A stretch of 64,000 nt of DNA from Brachionus manjavacas (lineage: Eukaryota > Rotifera > Eurotatoria > Ploima > Brachionidae): assembly GCA_019054805.1 (NCBI GenBank), contig JAHQIY010000002.1:6944001-7008000 (forward strand), read 5' to 3'. The notes under the pieces were generated by a model. The model saw only the letters and a list, made by a program, of their open reading frames with translations, was not told where the DNA came from and did not search any database. This document shows, one piece after another, positions 25,310-35,688 of the stretch. Position numbers and translations under genes: made by a program. Position 1 is the first letter of the stretch. Every line of letters begins with the position of its first letter.

Positions 25310-25588
25310 TCCGCTCCGCTTACTTGTATTTATTATTTTGACAATGCTGGTTATTGAATCCATTTAAAATTTTTCGCTGAGTTCTGTTTGCTCTTACCGA
25401 CGACGTATTTATTGTTCACACCACTTCATGTCGATTTTTATTATGACTCTCAGTTCCACTCTCTGTTCAAATTTCTCTGTCAATACGTGACAATTTTCCC
25501 TTTAAGTCAATACTGTCTATCATATTAGTGGTGCAAGATTTCTTTGGAATCAAACCATGCTGACACCCAGTACTCAAACCATTATGAC
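25310..25588 (+). other. Candidate non-coding first exon (possibly of the lamin gene)
   Basis: This patch is clearly less AT-rich than its surroundings. It ends in a strong donor (ATGAC/GTAAGTG at 25589) and contains a short ATG frame starting at 25557 (MLTPSTQTIMT). The next coding gene on this strand is the lamin at 30867, whose ATG is preceded by an acceptor-like TTTTAG at 30839. A 5.2-kb 5'-UTR intron would join them. This is inference only. Confidence 0.25.
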
Positions 25589-25590
25589 GT

Positions 25591-28509
25591 AAGTGTTCAA
25601 TCATGAGTTTCCGTATTTAATTTTAATCAATATTTGATAATTTGTTTAATGAGTTTATTATTTTCAGAGTTAAGGTATCTTTTTCAAAAGAAAATTTATA
25701 AAAATTTAACATTTCACTGCGTATTTTTTTCAAATCAAAAAAATCATAAATAATAGTTAAAAATTTATCTTTTCAAGACCAAATTAAAATAAGTTTAGTT
25801 TTACATTACTTTCTTTAAGTATCTTGAACGTTAACATAAAAATCAATGCTGTTTTTAGGCCTATGTTTTTGTTTACCAAACATTCTATGTTTTTAGTTTT
25901 TGTTTACAGCTAGTTCAACATCTGACCTGGTCTTTACATTATCGAAATCTTACCAGAGTCATTAGTTGATTGAAAATCAAGCTGAACTTTACTATTCAAA
26001 TAGAAATCAAATTCAGTAAGTACCTTAGGGCTAAAAAAAATTATTTAATTAAAATAATTGCTATTAATTTAAATTTTTTTCCGATTAAAAATCATATTTA
26101 TTTTATTTAGTTTAGATGATGTTATTTGTCCTACGTATAAATTTTATCAAATGAGATAAATAGTTGTTAAACTTTATTTCAGTGAAATTGAGATAAACAA
26201 AAAATATTTTCTTTATTTTTTGTATGTACAAATTTTTTAAGAATAAAATATTGTTTTAAAAAATGCTCGACTTAAACTAATCATGTTTATGCAAATTTAG
26301 AGATTAATTACCCACATTTAACAGCCGGTTGAAGTAATAAAAATTATGCAGTGTTTTTAAGTATTGTAGCCTGCTGTTTTTAAAACTGTTAATACACTTA
26401 AAAATGTTTTATTAGAATATTATACAATTAGGAAGGAATTTTACACATCTTACTGTGTGAGAGATTTTTGTTTGAACGGAAATTTTAATCTCAATAAAAT
26501 CATCAAATTGTTTGATCAAATATTTTTTTTTCACTTGGACAAAATTTATTCAACAGATTAATCATGCTAGTATTTGTTTATGAGTTAAGCGGGATCATTT
26601 TTTTAAATATTTGTAAATTAAGAACTTAAACGAGTGGGCGAACTTGAGGAATGATTAATCGATTCAATAAGGTCAATATCAAATAGATAATTAAACTTTT
26701 GTTTATTTTTGTTTAAAATGTCATTTATGAAACTATTTTTTAATTGATATGGCACTCTTCAATATTCAATTTTTGTCATTTATATTCAAGAATTTTTAAT
26801 TTATTAAATTAGAATAAATTTGATCGAATCGTTATACCGTAAGTAATCTTGGATCAAAATTTTTGTTTCTAGAAAAGATAATGTGAAAATTTAGCTGACC
26901 AAAAGGGAATTTTGATTGATGGACTTTAATTGTTTGAGTTAATGAAGCATGAATATAATCTAATAAAAATCCATCTATCACCGGACCCGAGGGAAACGCT
27001 TGATTTGCTTTGCTTTTTAAATTCACAACACGTGAATCTATTAAGCCAAAGGTCACTTGATAAAACTACTTGTTGGATAATGAGGACATGAAGTTTTGTT
27101 GTAATTATTGACCGTCTTTTTAAGTGCAATTCAAGCGCGTTATCTAACGCACTTGAGATTAGTTCCGTTTTTATGAGCATTTTTGATCTTGATTTAGCTC
27201 AGTTGGATTTTTAGTACTTGACGATTAGAACAAAAAAGTTGGGCCTAAGAGGAAAAAATTTTCAATAAAAATCTAAGGTTAATTAAAAGCAAAAATAATT
27301 AATGTTTGATTGGGTTTATAGTTTCAAAGTAAATTCCTAAAAGTGCAATAATACTGAGTAAATAGACCACAGCTAAATTAATTCCAGCCTTACAGCTAAA
27401 CTAGAAGTCTCTAATCGGCTTTCTCGGTTTTTGAGATTTTTTTTTATTAAAGCTCGTTCTCATACAGAGTTCACTGTATTTATCTAAAATTAAGTTCATC
27501 CGAATTTAAATTTCAATTAACAGGAATTTAAAGTCTAGTTTTGGACAGATTTAATCTAAATTTTAAATTTTAAAAGTATCCTTTATTAAGGTTGAAATCT
27601 ATCACTGCATTACTTTTTGTCTAGTAGAAAATAAACCCTGCTTCAATATTAGTTTATTTTTTTGATTATTTTTTAAAGCAAAACGGATTATAAGAAACAA
27701 ATGCTTTTATTATGAATCAGATTTTTAAATTTTTTTCAATGCCATGAAAAAGCTTTAAAAATCTGATTCAAAAACGGTTTTTATTTGTATTTTTTATTGA
27801 CATCATATAGATGGGTAAAAGAATTTTACATTTGTAACTTGTGTTTCATAATTTTGAAAAATTAAGTCTCTCATATTAACAAAAATTCTAATAAAATTTA
27901 ATGGTCAAAATATAGTAGTATAAGAAGTTCTTTAAAATCATACCAAGCAAAATTATTACTATAATTATTAATTTTCAATTTTAGTAGAGATGAAAGTTTT
28001 TGTTGATTTTTTGTGAGAAAAATTATAACCTTAAAAATAAATTGATATAAAACACAATTAAAGAAAAAATTAACAGACTTAAGGACTAATGAAATTCAAG
28101 TCTAATTAAATTTAAAAAGATATGAAAAATTACTTTTTTTTCAATTATTTTTGTGATTATTAAAATTATAATTTTATTTAAAACAAAATAGAATAATAAT
28201 TTTATTAATAGAATTATTTGAAAATTTTCCAAAGTGTTTAGAACAAACTATTTGCTGGATTGAAGTAGCCTTTTACTTTAACGTGTATTTAATCTAAATT
28301 TTTTCTTAGTTTATAAGTCGATTTCAATTGACGGGTCAACGAAGTTTGGACCCCTTTAAATAGATTTTTTATTTTTGGAGAAAAATTTTTTTAGTATCTG
28401 TTTTAATTTTTTTTATATTTAAAAAAAATTAATGGGTTGAAAGAATACAAATTAAAAGCAAAATTAAGAAGAAATTTCATCCTAGGTTTTAAGTTCATGA
28501 TTTGTTTGT
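25591..28509. other. AT-rich intergenic DNA with one unexplained complex patch
   Basis: Mostly AT-rich. Bases 26830-27190 are more complex in base composition and hold two overlapping minus-strand open frames of 74 and 84 codons, without start context or any family I recognise. Confidence 0.35.
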
Positions 28510-28700
28510 TATTTTTTATATCAGTTTATTTCTACCAAGCTAAAGCTTCTTCAGATTAAAAAAAATATCATTTAAGTAAAAAAGTAAGTTTAAGGTTATT
28601 AGTAATCTCAAAAGTTTGTTTTATTTTATTTTTAGAATAGACCGAATTGCTGCATTTTGAATTACTTATCACTTGATAAGAGAAATAAAAATCTAAAATA
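28510..28700 (-). pseudogene. Small LINE 3'-end relic
   Basis: The minus strand reads VIQNAAIRS near 28645-28672, matching the IQNTAVIS segment of the LINE relic at 16.3 kb. The tail signature AGCTAAAGCTTCTTCAGATT follows at 28537-28558. Everything else is decayed. Confidence 0.55.
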
Positions 28701-30866
28701 GACTCAATTAAAAATGCATAAAGATTTCCTTAAATGTTATATTTTATATCCCTTTTTATTTTATTAAATTTAGCTTTAATTTACAAGATTTTTTAATTCT
28801 GTCTTCCATTGCAGTATGATTTAATTCTGAAACAAATTAAAAACCTAGAAACTTGATTTCTTTTTGTATCTCGATTCTATTTCCTTTTTGCATTTTATAT
28901 TTTGAAAATACAATTTAACTGGATTTTTATTTTACGCTTTAAAAGTCATTTTCCAAGTAAAGGTATCTATTTGTCTTATTTTCATGGTTTCCCTTCTTAA
29001 AATAATGTGTAACTAAATCGACAGCTAAAAGCAGAAAGTATTCATTAGTGGTTTGGTTTCGTTTGAGAACAACTTAGCCTTGATGAACACCTAAAGTTAT
29101 TTGGTGTTCATCTCTAATGAAATGTTCAGTGTCCTTGAGTATAAGAATGACTAAAAAGAAATAAATTAAGTTATGATTAATTTTAACTATTTTATTAATA
29201 AGACCTTCATGTCAAACTCTTTATTTCAATTTTTTTGTGTTTTAATAAATTTTTAATTTGAGAATAAAATATTTGAATTTCAATTCGAATTTTAATAATT
29301 ACAATAATTATTTAAATAAATGTGATCATTTAACAATCGCCACAAAATAAATGGATTTCAGTTCTTGCCTACGGATTTTTTGGCAGCTCATGTAGATTCT
29401 TTGATCACTTCTACTCGTGAAAAAATTTTGATGAGAATTTAAATTCTATTTCAAAAAATAATTCTTTAATAAAGCTAAATTATTTTTTTTAAATACTAAC
29501 TTATATTTTATTGAAAAAATTCGGTGATCAGAAATTAAAAATTGATGTCTAAAATTATTAAAACTAACTACGATAATTTAAACTTTTTACTAATTTAAAT
29601 TATAAATTAAATTTTTTTGTTTGAAATCAAATTTAATTTTAAATTTTTAAATCGTGATAAATTGAATTATTTGCTCAAATTGTCAATTTGATTTACAACA
29701 CTACAATTTATGCATCTTTTTTTTCTCCCAAATTTTAATTTTTTTTATTTTTTGTTTTTTGTTTTTTGTTTTTCATTTTATCTAATTTTTTCATTTAATT
29801 TTTTTTTTATCTGAAGGAGAATTAGCTTGAAATAGATAAAAAATTAAATAAAAATGTGTCGAATGTGTCGAAGGTTCTCTTTCTTTCTATTGAAAGTCTC
29901 TAAAAATTTTTAAATTATAAAAATATGATTATCGGCGGTACGTGAGCGTTTTCTGAAACCAGATTGCTCCTGAATTAATAATAGATTAATTATTATATAA
30001 AACTAAAATAATTTTTGAATTTAGAAATTATTAATTAAATAAATTCACTCTTGGATTAGTTTTCTTTTTCAGATTAATTTTCGTTTTTCTTTTGATCTCT
30101 GAACACAACAGTGCCATTTTAATTTCATTTTAATGACTTCAAATTTTGCTTAAGTTCCGAAAAAAAGATTAGTGCACAAAATGTGACCAATTTTTTTTTC
30201 TAATTTAAATTGACTCAACTCAATTATTTTTTTATTAAAATATTTTCGCTAAATTAGAATTGAGTTAAAAATGTGGCCAAAATTTGCCTCCGAGTGCTAA
30301 ATATGCTCATTTTCAAAATGATAAGAACCTCATTTCGTTTTAATTAAATTAAATTTGAATGTTCAAGTAGTACTTCTAGTTAGCAGAACAAATATTTGTA
30401 CTGAAGTTGAATGAAGCAAATTTTTTAATCTAAGCTAAATTTTGCATTAAAAAGATTACTTTTCACCAAAGTCATTAATTGAGCCTGAGCGAAAATTTTC
30501 TCCCAACAAGTATCACTAAATGTAAAGCTAGAAAAAAGCATGCAAAATTATTATTTTCATATTTTTATTATTTAAAGTCTATGATTAAAAACTAGTTAGT
30601 ACACTCACACACACACACATCAGCATTTAAATTAAACGTGTTTCATGGCGACAAAACAAAGCCTTTCCGAGCCAGGTACACTCTCACATCAACACCTTAA
30701 AATTGCTTATAATATTAAAAATAAAATGAACAAAAAAAACCCATCACACGTTCTAATTTAATCTAAAATTTTAAAATTTAGATTTAATAAAAAATTTTTT
30801 TTTATAATTTAAATTTAATTTAAAAATTTGACTTTTAGATTTTATAAAAAAAAAAATTAATTTAAC
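28701..30866. other. AT-rich region upstream of lamin
   Basis: Contains a (T6G)n microsatellite near 29745-29775, a LINE tail signature (CTGAAGGAGAATTAGCTTGA, near 29812) followed by A-rich sequence, and a CA repeat near 30603-30618. An acceptor-like TTTTAG ends at 30839. No gene is seen. Confidence 0.45.
29930..29985 (-). pseudogene. Tiny LINE reverse-transcriptase fragment
   Basis: The minus strand encodes IQEQSGFRKRSRTADN, which matches the conserved QxGFRKxRST segment of non-LTR reverse transcriptases. It is isolated and dead. Confidence 0.55.
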
Positions 30867-32765
30867 ATGAGTAGTGTGAACAAATCAGGTCGTTCGCCGT
30901 CACAGTCCAAAGACGTGACCACGTCGACCAGCACAAAAACACCACAAAACGGGCGCGAACCCCTGTACACGTCGTTCCGAAGCGGCAACACATCGCACTC
31001 GAGCCGCTCGCCCCTTTCGCCATCGCGCATCACCCGCCTCCAAGAAAAAGAAGAAATGCAGAACTTAAACGATCGTCTCGTTGTCTACATCGACACAGTG
31101 CGTCGGCTCGAGTCCGAAAATAGCCGCCTACAGTCGCTAGTGTGCACATTTAACGAAAACTCGTCGCGCGACGTATCCGAGATCAAGAAACTGTACGAAA
31201 ACGAGCTGGAGGACGCCAAGCGCTTGATAGACGAGCTGGCCAGAGACAAGGCCATGTTCGAGATACAAGTGAACAAACTGAAGGCCGATCTGGAAGAGAC
31301 TGGCGCCAAATTGTCCAAGAAAGAGCGCGACATGACCAAAATGGAGCAGAGAAACAAACAAATCGAAGCGCAAAACTCCGAGTTCAAGTCCAGGTTCGAG
31401 GTGCTGGAGAGCGAGAGCAAGCAGAACCGCGACGAGCTCGACAGACTTCGGCCTCACTTGGCCGATCTGGAAAAGCAGCTGAGCCGGCTCAAAAAGCAGC
31501 TGGAGGACGAAACTTTGCAGCGCGTCGACCTCGAGAACAAAAATCAGACGCTGAAAGAAGATTTGGCCTTCAAGAGCCAAGTGTATGGCAAAGAAATCGA
31601 CCAGCTGAGGAGTTCGAGGCGAGTAGAGATCGAACAAGTGGATGTGCGTCTCAGGGACGAGTATGACTCCAAGTTGCACTCGGAACTGCAGCAAATACGC
31701 GAACAAACCGAGGTAAAGATAAAGGAAATGAAGGAGGAAGTGGAAAAAAGATTCTCGAACAAGAACATTGAGACCGAGGCGAATTTGAAGCGGGCCATGC
31801 AGGTGCAGGGCTCGTTGCGCGAAGATCTGTCCACCTATAGGCAAAAGTGTGACGACTATCAGGCCGAGATGAAAATTTTGCAGAACAAACAGGGTTCCAA
31901 TGAGGCCAAAATAAAGGATCTGGAGGACAAGTTGAGGAGGATTACGCAAAAACACGAAAAAGAAATGAGCGAAAAAGAGGATGAATTGGCTCAGCTGAGA
32001 AAAGAGATACAGGACGTGCTGCTGGAGTACCAGGAGTTGTACGACATTAAGATAGCGCTTGACATGGAGATCACTGCTTACAGGAAGCTGCTCGAGTCCG
32101 AGGAGCAACGATTGAACATTTCGTCATCGCTGCACCAGTCCAACTTGGCGTCTAGCTTTATGAGCGGCGAGCCGGTCAATTCGACCGTGGCCGCATCGAC
32201 CAGAAGTGGCAAGAAGCGCAAAATGGCCACAAGTCTCGAGCAGGATGACTCGATAATATCTGGCAATCAAATGAACGTGACCCAGTCTCACAGCAGCGAG
32301 TGCGGAGTTGAGATTGGCGAGCACGAGTTTGACGGCAAGTACGTCAAGTTGACCAACACCACAGACAAAGATGTGGCGCTGGGCGGCTGGCAGATAAAGA
32401 GAAATGCAGATAATCAGTTGACAGAGTACAAGTTCGCCAAGAGCTGTGTGATCAAGCCAGGACAAAAGATGACCATATGGAGCAGTGGAAGTGGGGCCGA
32501 GGGAGCCAGCGAGCTTGTGATGAGCGGCCAAAAGTGGTCAGTAGGCGACTCCATGATCACTATTTTGGTGGACAAGGAGGGCAAGGAGGTGGCCAGGAGA
32601 GAGAGTCAGCGAGTGCCGTCCAATGGTGTTGAGAAAAAGCTGAGGTCTGCCACAAATAGAGTGGCCGCCTCGAGCAGCACCACAGTCACCACAACCACCA
32701 GCGAGACTAAGGTGACAAGCAGTGGCACAAGTGCGGTACAGAAATTCCTCGGCTTGTGGAAGTAG
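30867..32765 (+). CDS. LMN: Nuclear lamin, intronless, 632 aa, no CaaX box
   Basis: Lamins are nuclear intermediate filaments that build the lamina under the inner nuclear membrane. The protein has a Ser/Thr-rich head with a mitotic CDK-type site (SPLSPSR, 48-54), the helix-start motif LQEKEEMQNLNDRLVVYIDT (from 58) and a coiled-coil rod ending in YQELYDIKIALDMEITAYRK (to about 415). A basic nuclear localisation signal KKRK is at 449-452, and a lamin-tail Ig domain follows (about 478-595, with HEFDGKYVKLTN and LGGWQIKR). The rod length is that of a lamin, not of a chordate cytoplasmic filament. The tail ends in AVQKFLGLWK, with no CaaX prenylation motif. The coding region is a single exon and GC-rich, unlike most neighbours. 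The strong ATG follows an A-rich leader. Confidence 0.96.
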   Translation: MSSVNKSGRSPSQSKDVTTSTSTKTPQNGREPLYTSFRSGNTSHSSRSPLSPSRITRLQEKEEMQNLNDRLVVYIDTVRRLESENSRLQSLVCTFNENSSRDVSEIKKLYENELEDAKRLIDELARDKAMFEIQVNKLKADLEETGAKLSKKERDMTKMEQRNKQIEAQNSEFKSRFEVLESESKQNRDELDRLRPHLADLEKQLSRLKKQLEDETLQRVDLENKNQTLKEDLAFKSQVYGKEIDQLRSSRRVEIEQVDVRLRDEYDSKLHSELQQIREQTEVKIKEMKEEVEKRFSNKNIETEANLKRAMQVQGSLREDLSTYRQKCDDYQAEMKILQNKQGSNEAKIKDLEDKLRRITQKHEKEMSEKEDELAQLRKEIQDVLLEYQELYDIKIALDMEITAYRKLLESEEQRLNISSSLHQSNLASSFMSGEPVNSTVAASTRSGKKRKMATSLEQDDSIISGNQMNVTQSHSSECGVEIGEHEFDGKYVKLTNTTDKDVALGGWQIKRNADNQLTEYKFAKSCVIKPGQKMTIWSSGSGAEGASELVMSGQKWSVGDSMITILVDKEGKEVARRESQRVPSNGVEKKLRSATNRVAASSSTTVTTTTSETKVTSSGTSAVQKFLGLWK

Positions 32766-33904
32766 AAGGAGGGTGGATTGGAGTTGGCACCGTTCGTTTG
32801 TTTGTTTGAAAAGTTGTAATTTCAATGTCCCTAAGTTTTTTTTTTTAATTTTTTCTTTTCTTTTTTTGTAAAATTTTAAAAAATTTTAAAATCAAAAAAG
32901 TTTCGAAAGTTAATTTTTGAATATGAATCAAGTGTTTATGTGGTTTGATCAGCATGCAGCGACAAAAAACAATTTAGACTTGTTTTAATTATTTTCAATT
33001 TGATTGCTCTGGTCAAAGGTAGTTGTTCAAAAAATGCTTGTTTCTATATTTGTCTTGATATTTTACTTCAAATGGATCTTCTGTTCTTTTTTTTCTCGGA
33101 ACATTTTCTATACAGAAAAATAATTTTTTTTTAATTTTACTGATTTTTTTTCAACTCAATTGTCTTAAAATTTGAGCACAATTTCTAAAAAATATTTAAA
33201 TAAATAATTTGAAATCATTAGTTTTTTTTCTTCGATTTTATTTCATTTAATTGATTGATTGTGTCTAAAATGCGGTTGACGAAATTCCAAAACTTTTTTT
33301 TTTGTCATACTTTAGAGAATGTTTAGAGTTATTAGACAAAAGGTTTGAGAATTTTAAAGTTCTTTTAGTGAAAATTCAGAGTTGTTTAAAAATCTCAAAT
33401 TAAAGTCAAAGTCTTTAAAAAAAGTCCACTTTTCTTTTAATTTGCTAAATCAGGCTTTATATCAAAAAATGTATACTCTTGGGTTGTCTAATGCGCATAG
33501 ATTTGCCATATTTCAGAATTTTCTTGCAATTTTAGCATTAAAGACTTGGACTATGGAAAAAAAAAATTCCGGACTTGGACTTGACTTGAGACTTGTAACT
33601 TTTAAACAGAGACTCATTTTCTTGGTCTTCATTTATTTTTTATTAATTGACTAAAATGTGTTTTATTCAATTATCTAAAGATGCTTTTTTATATTCTTTG
33701 TATTCTCACTTAATAATTAAAATTTTTGTCTTTATTTTCTTTTTTTTGGAACTTTTAAATTTTTATTTCTCCTAAAAAGAAGGTTAATTCAATTTATAAA
33801 AAAAAAATTATTGAATTCACAAAGTAATAATAAATTAATATTTTTAATTTGAAATTAAAAAAAAGAAGAAATGTCTAATTTATCAAAACTAATATAATAA
33901 CTCC
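32766..33904. other. Lamin 3' UTR and AT-rich spacer
   Basis: Contains the presumed lamin 3' UTR. At 33400-33600 there are repeated GACTTG/AAGTC motifs (GGACTTGGACTTGACTTGAG at 33570) like those flanking the MULE relic in the RTF1 intron. No gene is visible. Confidence 0.4.
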
Positions 33905-33940
33905 AAAAGATTCGTAGAGCAAGATCTCTACGAATCTTTT
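33905..33940. repeat. Perfect 15-bp inverted repeat, 6-nt loop
   Basis: AAAAGATTCGTAGAG (33905-33919) is exactly complementary to 33926-33940, with the loop CAAGAT. It stands directly upstream of a LINE relic. Function unknown. Confidence 0.85.
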
Positions 33941-33954
33941 AGAGTCATTAGACT

Positions 33955-34850
33955 TTGTTATGTTAAGTCTTAGTAAAGGATTTGCTATTGACATTATCTA
34001 CACCGATTTTTCTAAAGCTTTTGACAGGGTCTCACACAGACTGTTAATTTTTAAACTCAAAGCTTATGGTTTTACTGGATTAATAATTGAATGGATAGTA
34101 GATTTTCTTTCAAATAGAAAGCAGAGAGGCTCATCAATGTCTAAATGGTTGGAAGTTACTAGTGGAGTCCCACAAGGGTCACTCTTAGGACCGCTTCTTT
34201 TTTTAATGAACTTTCAAATGTTGTAAAAAATAAATGTGAAAAAAATGCTGATGATACAAAAATATTATCAAATGTTAATGATGTAAAAGACAACATTTTA
34301 CTTCAAAAATATATAGATCATATTTCAAGATGGTCTCTCACCTGGTCTCTTGATTTAAACATTGAAAATTGTCTTGTAATGCATATTGGTTCAAAAAAAT
34401 CCAAAACATGATTACACGATTTTTAATAAATACGGAACTATAAAATTATCTAAAACGACTCTAAAAAAGGATTAAGGTATCTTTTTTCAAGATGACCTTA
34501 AATGAGCAAACCAAGTCCGGTATTGTACAAATCGTGCAAACGGAATTCTAGGAATGATAGCAAAGAATTTCAGATATTTAAATACAGACTTTTTGAGAAT
34601 GAATAAACAGCGCTTGTACGGCCACACTTAGAGTTTGCAATAAGTTCTTGGTGCCCATATTTAGAAAAAGAAATCGAACAACTTGACAATTTGAGGAAAC
34701 ACACAAAATGCATGGTAAGAGAAGATGTCAAACATTGTATGCATCGTTTTTATTTTCTGACAAATCGCGTGGTTAAAATTTGGAATAGCCTTTCTGAAGA
34801 AATAGTTAGTTCTAAAACAAAAAATATTTTTAAAACTTAACAAGATAAAT
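33955..34850 (+). pseudogene. Decayed Jockey/CR1-like LINE reverse transcriptase
   Basis: The plus strand keeps the core of a reverse transcriptase in shifting frames: IDIIYTDFSKAFDRVSHRLL, then SGVPQGSLLGPLLF (to about 34205), KNADDTKILSNVND (the ADD of the active site, near 34240), YCTNRANGILGMIAKNF (near 34520) and a C-terminal TNRVVKIWNSLSEEIVSS (near 34760). At least two frameshifts and several stops make it inactive. The 5' part with the endonuclease is missing. Confidence 0.85.
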
Positions 34851-34984
34851 GACTTAAAAAAAATTGTATTTACTGCTATAGCTTTTAAAAGCTTAACCCT
34901 TTTTGGGTCGCAGTATTTTTTTCATATACTACTACTGCTAGTTTTAATTGATTAACTTTTTTTTTAATTGATATTCATTTATTA

Positions 34985-35130
34985 CAGTCCAGTCTTGTTA
35001 TAACGATGCTGATTAATACGATATTCGCTTTATAACGATATTTTTTTTCATAATTTACATTCCCCAATATAATAACATGTTAAATTTCTTTGTTAATACG
35101 ATATCTAAATAATACGATAGATTTTTTCAG
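34985..35130 (+). mobile_element. Pogo/Tigger-like transposon end (left terminus)
   Basis: After a TA (34983-34984) the sequence begins CAGTCCAGTCTTGTTATAAC and continues with repeated ATAACGATA / AATACGATA units. That is the usual appearance of pogo/Tigger terminal repeats, which start CAGT..CTCGTTATAACGA. No matching right end was found. The following codons (PSKRKMK near 35175) resemble a transposase N-terminus only weakly. Confidence 0.45.
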
Positions 35131-35688
35131 AAAAAAACAAACAAATAAAGTAAAACCGATTTCTTAGGATCCCTCACCATCTAAACGAAAGATGAAGATC
35201 CATTTTTCAACTAGCTACAATGAAAGATGTGAAAAAGATGATCAAGCTGGACAAATGGTTAAAAAAAGAGTACCTGATTAAGTGCAAAGTCTATCAAAAA
35301 ATTAATTTTTTTAGCTCAGCTTTGAATGATGTTAATAGTATTCGTAAAAAACCAAAAGGATCTACAGACCTTATTTTAAAATACATGATTTTTGAATATT
35401 TTATTTAGCATTAATTTAATGAAAATTACATTTTTTAAAAATTTCAAATTTAGAAAAAAAATTCACACAAATTTAAATTAATTATATCGCAATCTACTTT
35501 TTAAAACATATTTTTTATATTAAATTTATTAAAATAATTAATCATTTTGATTATTATTATTGTTAAAAAAAAGAAAAGAATTTATTAAATTTCGACCAAA
35601 AATTTCATTTAATTTTATTTTATTCAAAACAAATATACAAAAAATAATCAAGTAATTTATTAAATAATTCCTAAACCTAAGCTTATTC
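35131..35688. other. AT-rich spacer downstream of RTF1
   Basis: Holds a 62-codon plus-strand frame at 35220-35408 (lysine-rich, MKDVKKMIKLDKWL...) that I do not recognise. It may belong to the pogo-like relic. The rest is the RTF1 3' side. Confidence 0.35.

Noticed and set aside
31085..32825. Several long minus-strand open frames across the lamin gene
   Set aside because: They are antisense shadows of a GC-rich coding exon; leucine/phenylalanine-rich translations match no family, while the plus strand is a clear lamin.
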